Below are positions 32,710 through 41,413 of a stretch of 42,429 nucleotides of DNA, one piece after another. The notes under the pieces are model-generated. The model searched no databases, was not told where the DNA came from, and saw only the letters and a program-made list of their open reading frames with translations. The DNA lies in assembly GCF_002869745.1 (NCBI RefSeq), contig NZ_PNOS01000043.1, positions 1 to 42,429 on the forward strand, read 5' to 3'. Numbering within the stretch: the first letter of the stretch is position 1; the number at the start of each line of letters is the position of its first letter. This DNA is from Oceaniglobus roseus (lineage in GTDB: Bacteria; Pseudomonadota; Alphaproteobacteria; Rhodobacterales; Rhodobacteraceae). Made by a program: the position numbers and the translations under genes.

Positions 32710-32726
32710 CCTCGCGCAAAGCGAGG
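32710..32726. other. Short hairpin in the DUF1244/pyk spacer
   Basis: CCTCGC-GCAAA-GCGAGG forms a perfect 6-bp stem. A second small hairpin (CCTGT-CTGC-ACAGG) lies about 50 bases to its left. They fall in the probable pyk leader or promoter; no known riboswitch pattern is seen. Confidence 0.4.
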
Positions 32727-32817
32727 CGGTCAGGGTTCAGTTGCTCCTGCGGGGCAAATCCTCCATAACCGCGCTCAACCGGCCTGAGACCGGACCAGGA
32801 CAGAAGGAACGATGCCC

Positions 32818-34263
32818 ATGCGACGCCTGCGGAACGTGAAGATCGTGGCAACGCTCGGTCCCGCCTCGGACGATTACGAGACGATCCGCGCCCTCTACGA
32901 AGCGGGGGCCGACGTGTTCCGCCTGAACATGAGCCACGGCGACCACGGCGAGATCGCACGCCGTCACGGCATCATCCGCCAGATCGAGAAGGACCTGGGC
33001 CGCCCGATCGCGATCCTGGCCGACCTCCAGGGTCCGAAGCTGCGCGTCGGCACCTTCGCCAACGGCGAGGAGGAGCTGAGCGAGGGGCAGGACTTCCGCC
33101 TCGACCTCGACGAGGCCGAGGGCGACAACACCCGCGTCCGCCTGCCCCACCGCGAGATCTTCGAGGCGCTCGAGCCGGGGTCGAGCCTCCTGGTGAACGA
33201 CGGCAAGATCCGCCTGAAGGTGAAGGACTGCGGCAAGGATTTCGCCAACTGCACCGTGACCGTCGGCGGCACGATCTCGAACCGCAAGGGGGTGAACGTC
33301 CCCGACGTGGTGCTGCCCCTGGCCGCCCTGTCGGAGAAGGACCGCCGCGACCTCGACTTCGTCTGCGACCTCGGGGTCGACTGGCTGGCCCTGTCCTTCG
33401 TGCAGCGGCCCGAGGACGTGATCGAGGCGCGGGGGCTGGCGCGGGACCGGGCGGCGGTGCTCTCGAAGATCGAGAAGCCCGCGGCGGTGAAGAACTTCGA
33501 CGCGATCCTCGACGTGTCCGACGGGATCATGGTGGCGCGCGGCGACCTCGGGGTCGAGCTTCCGGTGCAGAACGTGCCGCCGATCCAGAAGCGGCTGGTG
33601 CGCAAGTGCCGCGCGGCGGCGAAGCCGGTGATCGTCGCGACGCAGATGCTGGAGTCGATGATCGAATCGCCGATGCCGACCCGGGCCGAGGTCTCGGACG
33701 TGGCCGCGGCGATCTACGAGGGCGCGGATGCCGTGATGCTCTCGGCGGAATCGGCCGCGGGCTCCTACCCGATCGAGGCGGTGACGACGATGAACAACGT
33801 CGCCCGCGAGGTGGAGAGCGATCCGACCTACCGCGAGGTCATCAACGCCAGCCGCGGCGGGCACAAGGAAACCGTCGCCGACGCCATCGTGTCGGCCGCC
33901 CGCGAGATCGCCGAGACGACGAACATCAAGGCGATCTGCTGCTTCTCGCAGTCCGGCACCACGGCGCTGCTGGTCGGACGCGAGCGTCCGCACGTGCCGA
34001 TCCTGGCGCTGACGCCGCTGGTCGGCACGGCCCGGCGTCTCTGCCTCAGCTGGGGGATGCACTGCGTCATCACCGGCGAGGTCGACCGCTTCAAGCAGGC
34101 GGTGATCAGCGCCGTGCGCGCCGCAAGGGACGAGGGCTTCGCGCTCAGCACCGACCAGATCGTGGTGACGGCGGGCGTGCCGTTCAACACCACGGGGACG
34201 ACGAACATCCTGCGGGTCGCGCCTTGCGAAGAGAGATTGATTTATAGCGCCGATCCGGAGTAG
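32818..34263 (+). CDS. pyk: Pyruvate kinase
   Basis: The 481-residue enzyme has all main pyruvate kinase blocks: VKIVATLGPASDDYETIRALYEAGADVFRLNMSHG, ILADLQGPKLRVG, LSKIEKPAAVKNFDAILDVSDGIMVARGDLGVELP, the signature KPVIVATQMLESMIESPMPTRAEVSDVA, and a C-terminal effector domain with FSQSGTTALLVGRERP. It makes ATP and pyruvate from phosphoenolpyruvate. ATG 32818 has AAGGA nine bases upstream and matches the MRR start of relatives; ATG 32812 is in frame. It is followed after 30 bases by a small membrane protein gene, then rpmI-rplT. Confidence 0.95.
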   Translation: MRRLRNVKIVATLGPASDDYETIRALYEAGADVFRLNMSHGDHGEIARRHGIIRQIEKDLGRPIAILADLQGPKLRVGTFANGEEELSEGQDFRLDLDEAEGDNTRVRLPHREIFEALEPGSSLLVNDGKIRLKVKDCGKDFANCTVTVGGTISNRKGVNVPDVVLPLAALSEKDRRDLDFVCDLGVDWLALSFVQRPEDVIEARGLARDRAAVLSKIEKPAAVKNFDAILDVSDGIMVARGDLGVELPVQNVPPIQKRLVRKCRAAAKPVIVATQMLESMIESPMPTRAEVSDVAAAIYEGADAVMLSAESAAGSYPIEAVTTMNNVAREVESDPTYREVINASRGGHKETVADAIVSAAREIAETTNIKAICCFSQSGTTALLVGRERPHVPILALTPLVGTARRLCLSWGMHCVITGEVDRFKQAVISAVRAARDEGFALSTDQIVVTAGVPFNTTGTTNILRVAPCEERLIYSADPE

Positions 34264-34293
34264 ACTTCGCGCGTGGGGCATCTGGAGCAGTAC

Positions 34294-34518
34294 ATGGATA
34301 CTGATATCGCCCTCGTTCTCGGCGTCGTCTTCGCCGCTCTCGCCTTCCCCGCCCTGCTGTCCGCCTTCTCCGAAAGCCGCGCGCCGCGCGCCGCGGCGCT
34401 GATGGGCGTCCTGTCGGCCGGGCTTGTCTATTTCGCCGTGGACACGCGCCCCGGCGGATACCAGATGGACGACATCCCCGGCGCCTTCGCCCGTGTCATC
34501 GGGCGCATCGCCCATTGA
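34294..34518 (+). CDS. Small membrane protein, 74 residues
   Basis: The product has one clear N-terminal transmembrane helix (DIALVLGVVFAALAFPALLSAF) and a second hydrophobic stretch (AAALMGVLSAGLVYFAV), so it may cross the membrane twice, with a short hydrophilic tail. I do not recognise a named family. GGAG lies seven bases before the ATG at 34294; a GTG at 34273 is also in frame. It follows pyk by 30 bases and is probably co-transcribed. A separate promoter for rpmI begins just after its stop. Confidence 0.72.
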   Translation: MDTDIALVLGVVFAALAFPALLSAFSESRAPRAAALMGVLSAGLVYFAVDTRPGGYQMDDIPGAFARVIGRIAH

Positions 34519-34548
34519 TCCGGCCGACCGAAGGCTGCGCAATCCCCC

Positions 34549-34577
34549 TTGCCAGCCTGCCCGGTCGCCTCTATGAA
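34549..34577 (+). promoter_or_regulatory. Candidate sigma-70 promoter for rpmI-rplT
   Basis: TTGCCA, a 17-base spacer, then TATGAA, about 75 bases upstream of the rpmI start. Both hexamers fit alphaproteobacterial housekeeping promoters well, and the ribosomal operon needs its own strong start here since infC is not upstream. Confidence 0.6.
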
Positions 34578-34652
34578 GCGCGCTCTGCCGCGCGTCCGGC
34601 CAGTGGCATGCCGAGTCGCGCGTAAACCGTATCGAATTCCGAGGAGACGGAA

Positions 34653-34853
34653 ATGCCCAAGATGAAGACGAAGTCGAGCGCGAAGAAGCGTTTCAAGGTG
34701 ACGGCGACCGGCAAGGTCGTGGGCGGCATGGCCGGCAAGCGTCACGGCATGATCAAGCGGACCAACAAGTTCATCCGCGATGCGCGCGGGACCCGTGTCC
34801 TGTCGGAGCCGGATCAGAAGCTTGCCCTGTCCTATATGCCCTACGCCCGCTGA
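34653..34853 (+). CDS. rpmI: 50S ribosomal protein L35 (bL35)
   Basis: The 66-residue basic protein begins [22 protein letters not shown] and ends [17 protein letters not shown], the standard L35 sequence. It binds 23S rRNA in the large subunit. A strong ribosome site (GAGGAGACGG) precedes the ATG. rplT follows 13 bases later. The upstream infC gene that often heads this operon is not here. Confidence 0.97.
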   Translation: MPKMKTKSSAKKRFKVTATGKVVGGMAGKRHGMIKRTNKFIRDARGTRVLSEPDQKLALSYMPYAR

Positions 34854-34866
34854 GGAGGCCTGAGAG

Positions 34867-35232
34867 ATGTCCCGAGTCAAAGGTGGAACCGTCACCCACG
34901 CCCGTCACAAGAAGGTCCTGAAGGCCGCGAAAGGCTATTACGGCCGCCGCAGCACCGCGTTCAAGACCGCGACCCAGGCGGTCGACAAGGCCAACCAGTA
35001 CGCGACCCGCGACCGCAAGGTCCGGAAGCGGAACTTCCGCGCCCTGTGGATCCAGCGGATCAACGCCGCGGTCCGGTCGCACGACGAGGCGCTGACCTAT
35101 TCCCGCTTCATCAACGGCCTGTCGCTGGCCGGGATCGAGGTGGACCGCAAGGTTCTGGCCGATCTCGCCGTGAACGAGCCCGAGGCGTTCGGCACCATCG
35201 TCGAGAAGGCACAGGCCGCGCTGGCCGCCTGA
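34867..35232 (+). CDS. rplT: 50S ribosomal protein L20 (bL20)
   Basis: The 121-residue basic protein begins [35 protein letters not shown] and contains [21 protein letters not shown], standard for L20. It binds 23S rRNA early in large-subunit assembly and in many bacteria represses its own operon. AGGCCTGAGAG precedes the start. A clear terminator follows 25 bases after its stop, so rpmI-rplT forms a closed unit. Confidence 0.97.
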   Translation: MSRVKGGTVTHARHKKVLKAAKGYYGRRSTAFKTATQAVDKANQYATRDRKVRKRNFRALWIQRINAAVRSHDEALTYSRFINGLSLAGIEVDRKVLADLAVNEPEAFGTIVEKAQAALAA

Positions 35233-35257
35233 TCGCGATTTCCAGTCGACGACACGG

Positions 35258-35280
35258 AAGGCCGCCCCCGGGCGGCCTTT
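35258..35280 (+). terminator. Rho-independent terminator after rplT
   Basis: AAGGCCGCCC and GGGCGGCCTT pair perfectly around a two-base centre, followed by TTTCT. It lies 25 bases after the rplT stop. Confidence 0.88.
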
Positions 35281-35423
35281 CTGCTGTCCGGCCTCTGGGC
35301 GAGCCGTCCCGGGCTGCCCCGGCGCGCGACCGCCGGTCGGCGACGGCGGCGGGGAACCGGCGGGCGGGAACCCTCCCGCGCTGGAGGGGCGTTTTCCCTG
35401 CAATGACGGGAAAGGAGAACGCC

Positions 35424-36185
35424 ATGGCACTGGACGACACATCCACCGGCAAGAAGGCCCGCATCTTTCGCATGGTCATGCCGGATCATGTCTGCCCCTA
35501 CGGTCTGAAATCCGTGCACCTGCTGAAGAGCAAGGGGTTCGAGGTGGACGACAACTGGCTGGAGACGCGCGAGGAGACCGACGCGTTCAAGGCCCGGCAC
35601 GGGGTCAAGACCACGCCGCAGACCTTCATCGGAGGCGAGCGAATCGGCGGCTACGACGCCCTGCGCGAACACTTCGGGCAGCACGTCCCGGGCCCGGACG
35701 AGACGAGCTACAGGCCGGTGATCGCCATCTTCACCACGGCGCTGGCCCTGGCGGTCGCGGCAGGCTGGGTGGCCTTCGGGGCGCTGACCTTCCGGACCTT
35801 CGAGTGGTTCATCTCGATCTCGATGGTGCTGCTGGCGCTGCAGAAGCTGCAGGACGTCGAGAGCTTCTCGACCATGTTCCTGAACTACGACCTGCTGGCG
35901 CGGAGGTGGGTGCCCTACGGCTATGTATATCCCTATGCCGAGGCGGGGGCGGGCATCCTCATGGTCGCGGGCGTGCTGCTCTGGATCGCGGCGCCGGTGG
36001 CGCTGTTCATCGGGACGGTGGGCGCGGTGTCGGTGGTCAAGGCGGTCTATGTAGACAAGCGGGAGTTGAAATGCGCCTGCGTGGGCGGCAGTTCGAACGT
36101 GCCGCTGGGGTTCGTGTCGCTGACCGAGAACGTGATGATGGCACTCATGGGCGTCTGGATGCTGGTGCGCCTGATCGCGGGATGA
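35424..36185 (+). CDS. Glutaredoxin-MauE/DoxX-like membrane fusion protein
   Basis: The 253-residue protein begins with a glutaredoxin domain (~10-90): a monothiol-type CPYG active site at residues 24-27 and the glutathione-site TTPQTFIGGERIGGYDAL. A membrane domain with about four helices follows (~98-250), resembling the MauE/DoxX redox-associated family, with a cysteine pair CAC near residue 218 (LKCACVGGSS). It probably passes electrons between cytosolic thiols and the membrane or periplasm; the substrate is unknown. AGGAG lies nine bases before the ATG at 35424, and an in-frame ATG at 35403 is less likely. It stands alone between rplT and pheS. Confidence 0.85.
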   Translation: MALDDTSTGKKARIFRMVMPDHVCPYGLKSVHLLKSKGFEVDDNWLETREETDAFKARHGVKTTPQTFIGGERIGGYDALREHFGQHVPGPDETSYRPVIAIFTTALALAVAAGWVAFGALTFRTFEWFISISMVLLALQKLQDVESFSTMFLNYDLLARRWVPYGYVYPYAEAGAGILMVAGVLLWIAAPVALFIGTVGAVSVVKAVYVDKRELKCACVGGSSNVPLGFVSLTENVMMALMGVWMLVRLIAG

Positions 36186-36222
36186 GGCGCAAACTTGCAA
36201 GGTTCGCCGCAACCGGATAGCT

Positions 36223-36253
36223 GACGGCCCGAAGAGCGAGTTCGGGGGCCGTC
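36223..36253 (+). promoter_or_regulatory. Hairpin covering the pheS ribosome site
   Basis: GACGGCC (36223-36229) pairs with GGCCGTC (36247-36253), and CGAA with TTCG extends the stem with a two-base bulge. The 3' arm holds the only G-rich ribosome site and ends at the base before the pheS start codon. It could limit pheS translation; no leader peptide or known riboswitch is seen. Confidence 0.5.
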
Positions 36254-37324
36254 ATGGACGATGTGAAAGAGAAGTACCTGGCGCAGATCGCCGCGGCCGG
36301 GACCGAGTCCGCGCTGGAAGAGGTGCGGCTGGCCGCCGTCGGCAAGAAGGGCGAGGTGTCGCTGAAGATGCGCGAGCTGGGGAAGATGTCCCCGGAAGAG
36401 CGTCAGACGGCCGGCCCGGCGCTGAATGCGCTGAAGGACGCGATCAACGAGGCGCTGGCGGCGCGCAAGGCGGCCTTGGCCGATGCGGCGCTCGAGGCGC
36501 GGCTGGCGGGCGAGTGGCTGGACGTCACGTTGCCGGGCCGGTCGCGGGGCGCGGCGCTTGGCACCATCCATCCGATCAGCCAGGTGTGGGAGGAGGTCAC
36601 GGCGATCTTCGCCGACATGGGCTTCACCGTCGCGGAAGGACCCCAGATCGAGACCGACTGGTACAACTTCGATGCCCTGAACATCCCCGACCATCACCCG
36701 GCGCGGGGCGAGATGGACACGTTCTATATGCACCGGGCCGAGGGCGACGACCGCCCGCCCCATGTGCTGCGGACGCATACCTCGCCGGTGCAGATTCGCT
36801 CGATGCAGGACAAGGGTGCGCCGATCCGGATCATCTGCCCCGGTCGGGTGTACCGGGCGGATTACGACCAGACCCACACGCCGATGTTCCATCAGGTCGA
36901 GGGGCTGGTGATCGACCGCGACACGTCGATGGCGAACCTGAAGTGGGTGCTGGAGGAGTTCTTCTCGGCCTTCTTCGGGCGCAGCGTGAAGACCCGCTTC
37001 CGCGCCTCGCACTTCCCCTTCACCGAACCCTCGGCGGAGGTCGACATCCAGTGTTCCTTCGAGGGCGGCACCGTGAAGGTGGGCGAGGGCGACGGCTGGC
37101 TGGAGGTCCTGGGCTCGGGCATGGTCCACCCTCACGTCCTGCGCTCGGGCGGGGTGGATCCGGACGAATGGCAGGGCTTCGCCTTCGGCATGGGGATCGA
37201 CCGCATCGCGATGCTGAAATACGGCATCCCGGACCTGCGGGCCTTCTTCGATTCCGATCTTCGGTGGCTCAGGCACTACGGCTTCTCGCCGCTTCAGGTG
37301 CCGACGCTGTACGGGGGTGTCTAA
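36254..37324 (+). CDS. pheS: Phenylalanine-tRNA ligase subunit alpha
   Basis: The 356-residue class II synthetase subunit has an N-terminal coiled-coil arm (~1-90) and motifs including [66 protein letters not shown], and the C-terminal motif 3 [22 protein letters not shown]. With PheT it forms the (alpha-beta)2 enzyme that charges tRNA-Phe. A hairpin abuts its start codon. pheT lies downstream but is separated by yrhK and a 290-base structured spacer, so the two may not be strictly co-transcribed. Confidence 0.97.
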   Translation: MDDVKEKYLAQIAAAGTESALEEVRLAAVGKKGEVSLKMRELGKMSPEERQTAGPALNALKDAINEALAARKAALADAALEARLAGEWLDVTLPGRSRGAALGTIHPISQVWEEVTAIFADMGFTVAEGPQIETDWYNFDALNIPDHHPARGEMDTFYMHRAEGDDRPPHVLRTHTSPVQIRSMQDKGAPIRIICPGRVYRADYDQTHTPMFHQVEGLVIDRDTSMANLKWVLEEFFSAFFGRSVKTRFRASHFPFTEPSAEVDIQCSFEGGTVKVGEGDGWLEVLGSGMVHPHVLRSGGVDPDEWQGFAFGMGIDRIAMLKYGIPDLRAFFDSDLRWLRHYGFSPLQVPTLYGGV

Positions 37325-37339
37325 AAGACCTCGCTGGAA

Positions 37340-37355
37340 TTAACCGAGTGTTAAC
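37340..37355. promoter_or_regulatory. Perfect CtrA-type box downstream of pheS
   Basis: TTAACCGAGTGTTAAC fits the full CtrA consensus TTAA-N7-TTAAC exactly and lies 16 bases after the pheS stop. CtrA is a response regulator that controls division, motility or gene-transfer genes in alphaproteobacteria. The start of any CtrA-dependent transcript here is not evident, so function is inferred from the motif only. Confidence 0.6.
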
Positions 37356-37479
37356 TCCTGCGCGGCTACAACCCCGACGTATCCCGGGTTTCGGGCATGA
37401 AGACCTAGGTCACTAGGCAGGCCGTTCGCCCCGGGCGATGACAAGCTCTGATCGGCCTTATAATACTCCGATGTCCCCT
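37356..37479 (+). ncRNA. Structured spacer between pheS and yrhK (possible 3'-UTR RNA)
   Basis: This spacer is less GC-rich than the flanking genes and holds several small hairpins: CCCGA...TCGGG, CCTAG-GTCA-CTAGG, TCGCC-CCG-GGCGA. It ends in a good terminator. A TATAAT lies at 37459-37464 with ATGACA 15 bases ahead, a short spacer for a promoter. It could be a long pheS 3' end or a separate small RNA. I recognise no known RNA family. Confidence 0.3.
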
Positions 37480-37501
37480 GACCCCGCTTCGGCGGGGTCT
37501 T
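37480..37501 (+). terminator. Rho-independent terminator after pheS region
   Basis: GACCCCGC-TTCG-GCGGGGTC with a stable UUCG loop, then TT. It lies 156 bases after the pheS stop and 115 bases before yrhK. The T-run is short. Confidence 0.78.
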
Positions 37502-37616
37502 GCGTTTCCGGGGCTTCCCCGATGTGGTGCGGCGCAGGCGGACGGACCCCTTTTCGGCACACGCTCTGCCTGCTATGCCCGCGGCGACCTGAAAGGATGA
37601 CCGACAGGGGGATGCC

Positions 37617-37895
37617 ATGAAGCTGTTTCACTACGACCACCGCGACCGCTCGCCCGAAAGCCGCCGGATCTATGCGGCGTTCGAGGTGGCCTACACGGCC
37701 GTCGACTTCGGTGCGGCGCTCTGCTTCATCGTGGGTTCGGTGATGTTCTTCTACGAGGCATGGCAGGTGCCGGGGACGTGGCTGTTCCTGGTCGGCTCGA
37801 TCCTGTTCGCCGCCAAGCCGACGCTGCGGCTGGTCCGGGAAATCAAACTCTACCGCATGGGCGATTACGGCGATCTTGCCCAGGGCGGCCAGTAG
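37617..37895 (+). CDS. YrhK-domain small membrane protein
   Basis: The 92-residue protein has two transmembrane helices (AYTAVDFGAALCFIVGSVMFFY and WQVPGTWLFLVGSILFAA) and the YrhK-like pattern YTAVDFGAALCFIVGS...WLFLVGSILFAAKPTLRLVREIKL. The function of the domain is unknown. It starts 115 bases after a terminator, so it is probably the first gene of a unit with pheT, which begins 15 bases downstream. Confidence 0.85.
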   Translation: MKLFHYDHRDRSPESRRIYAAFEVAYTAVDFGAALCFIVGSVMFFYEAWQVPGTWLFLVGSILFAAKPTLRLVREIKLYRMGDYGDLAQGGQ

Positions 37896-37910
37896 ACGAG
37901 AGACACAGAC

Positions 37911-40307
37911 ATGAAATTCACGCTGTCCTGGCTGAAGGAACACCTCGAGACGGAGGCCACCGCCGACGAGATCGCGGAGGCGCTGACCGATCTCGGGCTC
38001 GAGGTCGAGGGGGTCGAGGATCCCGCGGCGAAGCTTCGGGAGTTCACGCTGGGCTTCGTGAACTCGGCCGAGAAGCATCCCGATGCCGACCGGCTGAACG
38101 TCTGCCAGGTGGCGACGGGCGACGGCGAGGTGCAGATCATCTGCGGCGCGCCGAACGCGCGGGCGGGGATCACCGTGGTGGTGGCGAAGCCGGGAACCTA
38201 CGTGCCGGGGATCGACACGACGATCCAGGTCGGCAAGATCCGCGGCGTCGAGAGCCACGGCATGATGTGCTCGGAACGCGAGATGGAGCTGTCGGAGGCG
38301 CACGAGGGGATCATCGAACTGCCCTCGGGCGAAGTCGGGCAGAGCTTCGCGGACTGGCTGGCCGAGCATGACCCCGAGAAGGTGGACCCGGTGATCGAAA
38401 TCTCGATCACGCCGAACCGGCCCGACGCGCTTGGCATCCGCGGCATCGCGCGGGATCTCGCGGCGCGGGGCCCGGGGAAGCTGATCGAGCGTGAGGTGGA
38501 GCCGGTGGCGGGCACCTTCCCCTGTCCGGTTCCGGTGACGATCGCCGAGGACACGCGGGACGGCTGCCCGGTCTTCGCCGGGCGGGTGATCCGCGGCGTA
38601 AGGAACGGCCCCTCGCCCGCGTGGCTGCAGGCGCGGCTGAAGGCGATCGGCCTCAGGCCGATTTCGGCGCTGGTCGACGTGACCAACTTCTTCACCTACG
38701 ACCGCAACCGCCCGCTGCACGTCTTCGACGCAGGCATCGTGAAGGGCGGGCTGACCGTGCACCGCGCGAAGGGCGGCGAGAGGCTGATGGCGCTCGACGA
38801 GAAGGAGTATGTGCTGGAGCCGGGGATGATGGTGATCTCGGACGACACGGGCCCCGAGAGCATCGCCGGCATCATGGGCGGCGAGCACAGCGGCTGCACC
38901 GAGGCGACGGTGGACGTCTTCCTCGAATCCGCCTGGTGGGATCCGGTGACGATCGCCAGGACGGGGCGGGCGCTGAAGATCAACTCCGACGCGCGCTATC
39001 GCTTCGAGCGGGGGGTCGACCCGGCCTTCACGCTGCCGGGGCTGGAACTGGCGACGCGGATGATCCTCGACCTCTGCGGTGGCGAGGCGTCCGAGGTGGT
39101 CGTCGCGGGTGCGGTGCCCGACCATTCCCGCGCCTACCGGCTGGACACAGACCGGGTGCAGAGCCTCGTCGGCATGGCGATTCCGGCCGATGTGCAGGTG
39201 GCGGGGCTGGAGGCGCTCGGCTTCCGGATGGAGGGCGACATGGCCCTTGTCCCGTCCTGGCGGCCCGACGTGCAGGGCGAGGCGGACCTGGTGGAGGAGG
39301 TGGCGCGGCTGGCGTCGCTCTCCGGTCTCAAGGGCCAGCCCCTGCGCCGCACCCAGGCGGGCGTGCCGAAGCCGGTGCTGACGCCGGTGCAGAAGCGCGA
39401 GCAGGCGGCGCGGCGGACCGCGGGGGCGCTCGGCTACAACGAATGCGTGACCTACAGCTTCATCGACCAGGCCTCGGCGGCGCTGTTCGGCGGCGGCGGC
39501 GACGCGACGCGGCTGGAGAACCCGATCTCGGCGGACCTGTCGCACATGCGCCCGGCGCTGCTGCCGGGGCTGTTGCAGGCGGCGAAGCGGAACCAGGCGC
39601 GGGGCGTTGCCGACATGGCGCTGTTCGAACTGGGCGCGGCCTTCCACGGCGGCGAACCCGGCGAGCAGCGGCAGGAGCTGACCGGGCTTCTGATCGGGCG
39701 CACCGGGCCGAAGGACGTGCACGGCGCCTCGCGCCCCGTGGACGTCTTCGACGTGAAGGCCGACGCCGAGGCGCTGCTGGCCGCCATCGGCGCCCCCGCT
39801 AAGGTCCAGATCCTGCGCACTGGACAGGACTGGTGGCACCCGGGGCGGCACGGCACCATCTGCCTTGGCCCGAAGAAGGTGCTCGGCGTCTTCGGCGAGG
39901 TACACCCGAAGGTCCTGCGCGCGATGGACGTGAAGGGCCCGGCGGTGGCCTTCACGCTTTATCCCGCCGAGGTGCCGCAGCCGCGCAACGACAGTGCCGC
40001 GCGGCCTGCGCTGGTGCTGAACGACCTCCAGCCGGTCGAGCGCGATTTCGCCTTCGTCGTGGATGCCCGCGTCGAGGCGCAGACGCTGGTGAATGCCGCC
40101 TACGGGGCCGACAAGGTGCTGATCTCGGACGTGCGGGTGTTCGACGAGTTCGTGGGCGGATCGCTCGGAGAGGGGCGTAAGTCGCTCGCCATCGCGGTCA
40201 GGCTGCAACCGAAGGAGGCGACGCTGACCGAGGCCGAGATCGAGGCGGCGTCGTCGAAGATCGTCGCCAAGGTCACCGGCGCCACGGGCGGCAGCCTGCG
40301 CGGCTGA
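37911..40307 (+). CDS. pheT: Phenylalanine-tRNA ligase subunit beta
   Basis: The 798-residue subunit shows the usual order: an N-terminal MKFTLSWLKEHLETEATADEIAEALTDLGLEVE segment, a tRNA-binding EMAP-like domain (VCQVATGDGEVQIICGAPNARAGITVVVAKPG), the B3/B4 editing region (RPLHVFDAGIVKGGLTVHRAKGGERLMALDEKEY), the B5 domain, a synthetase-like core, and a C-terminal ferredoxin-fold anticodon-binding domain (RDFAFVVDARVEAQTLVNAA). It works with PheS to charge and proofread tRNA-Phe. Length is normal. A strong terminator follows its stop. Confidence 0.97.
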   Translation: MKFTLSWLKEHLETEATADEIAEALTDLGLEVEGVEDPAAKLREFTLGFVNSAEKHPDADRLNVCQVATGDGEVQIICGAPNARAGITVVVAKPGTYVPGIDTTIQVGKIRGVESHGMMCSEREMELSEAHEGIIELPSGEVGQSFADWLAEHDPEKVDPVIEISITPNRPDALGIRGIARDLAARGPGKLIEREVEPVAGTFPCPVPVTIAEDTRDGCPVFAGRVIRGVRNGPSPAWLQARLKAIGLRPISALVDVTNFFTYDRNRPLHVFDAGIVKGGLTVHRAKGGERLMALDEKEYVLEPGMMVISDDTGPESIAGIMGGEHSGCTEATVDVFLESAWWDPVTIARTGRALKINSDARYRFERGVDPAFTLPGLELATRMILDLCGGEASEVVVAGAVPDHSRAYRLDTDRVQSLVGMAIPADVQVAGLEALGFRMEGDMALVPSWRPDVQGEADLVEEVARLASLSGLKGQPLRRTQAGVPKPVLTPVQKREQAARRTAGALGYNECVTYSFIDQASAALFGGGGDATRLENPISADLSHMRPALLPGLLQAAKRNQARGVADMALFELGAAFHGGEPGEQRQELTGLLIGRTGPKDVHGASRPVDVFDVKADAEALLAAIGAPAKVQILRTGQDWWHPGRHGTICLGPKKVLGVFGEVHPKVLRAMDVKGPAVAFTLYPAEVPQPRNDSAARPALVLNDLQPVERDFAFVVDARVEAQTLVNAAYGADKVLISDVRVFDEFVGGSLGEGRKSLAIAVRLQPKEATLTEAEIEAASSKIVAKVTGATGGSLRG

Positions 40308-40329
40308 ACCGTCCTGCGAGACGGAAGGG

Positions 40330-40363
40330 AAGGGCGGTCCGGAAACTCCGGGCCGCCCTTTTT
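40330..40363 (+). terminator. Rho-independent terminator after pheT
   Basis: AAGGGCGG and CCGCCCTT close a stem that continues through a T-G wobble into CCGGA/TCCGG with a three-base loop, followed by TTTTT. It starts 23 bases after the pheT stop. This is the best terminator in the window. Confidence 0.92.
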
Positions 40364-40483
40364 CGTGTCTCCTTCCGAAGGACTGTTACACCCCGCGAAC
40401 AGGATCGTGAGGGGCCCGCCTTTTGTCTTCGGCGGCGCCGCGCTTAGGTTACAGTCCAACCGAACCCAGCCGAGGAGGACGAC

Positions 40484-41413
40484 ATGGCCGGACGATACAG
40501 AAGCGACCTGAAGTGGTCGGACGTGACCCCGAAGTCCGCTTTCCTGAACCGCCGCCAGCTGATGGCCGGGGCAGGGGCGCTTGGCCTCGGCGCCATCGGC
40601 GGCCCCGCCTTCGCCAAGCTGAACGCCGCGCCCTCGCCCTATTCGACCGATGCCGAGCCGAACACATTCGACGAGATCACCCATTACAACAACTACTACG
40701 AGTTCGGCACCGGCAAGGAGGATCCGGCGCGCTATGCCGATGCGCTGACCGTCGATCCCTGGACGGTGAAGGTGGACGGGCTGGTGGACAAGCCCGGCGA
40801 CTACAGCTTCGACGACATCATGAAGGGCACGTCGCTCGAGGAACGGATCTATCGCTTCCGCTGTGTCGAGGCCTGGTCGATGGTAGTCCCCTGGGTCGGT
40901 TTCGAGCTGGCCGATCTGTTGAACCGCGTCGGCGTGCAATCCTCGGCCAAGTACATCGCCTTCGAGACGGCGGTGCGCCCGGACGAGATGCCCGGGATCT
41001 CGCGCGGCTATCTCGACTGGCCTTACCGCGAGGGGCTCAGGATGGACGAGGCGATGCATCCGCTGACGATCATCGCCACGGGCCTTTATGACGAGCCGAT
41101 GCCGAAGCAGAACGGCGCGCCGCTGCGGCTGATCGTGCCGTGGAAGTACGGCTTCAAGTCGATCAAGTCGATCGTCCGGATCAGCGCCGTGGAGCAGCAG
41201 CCGCCGACCAGCTGGAACATGGCGAACGCGCGGGAATACGGCTTCTACAGCAACGTGAACCCCGAGGTGGATCACCCCCGCTGGTCCCAGGCGACCGAGC
41301 GTCGCGTCGGCGGCGGCTTCTTCGCCAAGCGGATCGAGACGCAGATGTTCAACGGCTACGGCGACGAGGTCGCGGCGCTGTACGACGGCATGGACCTGAA
41401 GGCGAACTACTGA
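40484..41413 (+). CDS. msrP: Protein-methionine-sulfoxide reductase catalytic subunit MsrP (YedY)
   Basis: The 309-residue molybdoenzyme has a twin-arginine signal (LNRRQLMAGAGALGLGAIGGPAFA, residues 22-44) and the sulfite-oxidase-type fold. Cys127 in YRFRCVEAWSMVVPWVG coordinates the molybdenum. Other landmarks are ALTVDPWTVKVDGLV and PWKYGFKSIKSIVRI. MsrP repairs oxidised methionine in periplasmic proteins. CGAGGAGGA precedes the ATG. The gene shares its last base with the msrQ start (TGATG), so the pair is coupled. Confidence 0.96.
   Translation: MAGRYRSDLKWSDVTPKSAFLNRRQLMAGAGALGLGAIGGPAFAKLNAAPSPYSTDAEPNTFDEITHYNNYYEFGTGKEDPARYADALTVDPWTVKVDGLVDKPGDYSFDDIMKGTSLEERIYRFRCVEAWSMVVPWVGFELADLLNRVGVQSSAKYIAFETAVRPDEMPGISRGYLDWPYREGLRMDEAMHPLTIIATGLYDEPMPKQNGAPLRLIVPWKYGFKSIKSIVRISAVEQQPPTSWNMANAREYGFYSNVNPEVDHPRWSQATERRVGGGFFAKRIETQMFNGYGDEVAALYDGMDLKANY

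Noticed and set aside
37340-37618. 92-codon minus-strand frame in the pheS-yrhK spacer
   Set aside because: No ribosome site, odd composition, and it runs through a terminator and CtrA box.
37458-40208. 916-codon open frame opposite pheT
   Set aside because: Antisense shadow of pheT, which has all family motifs.
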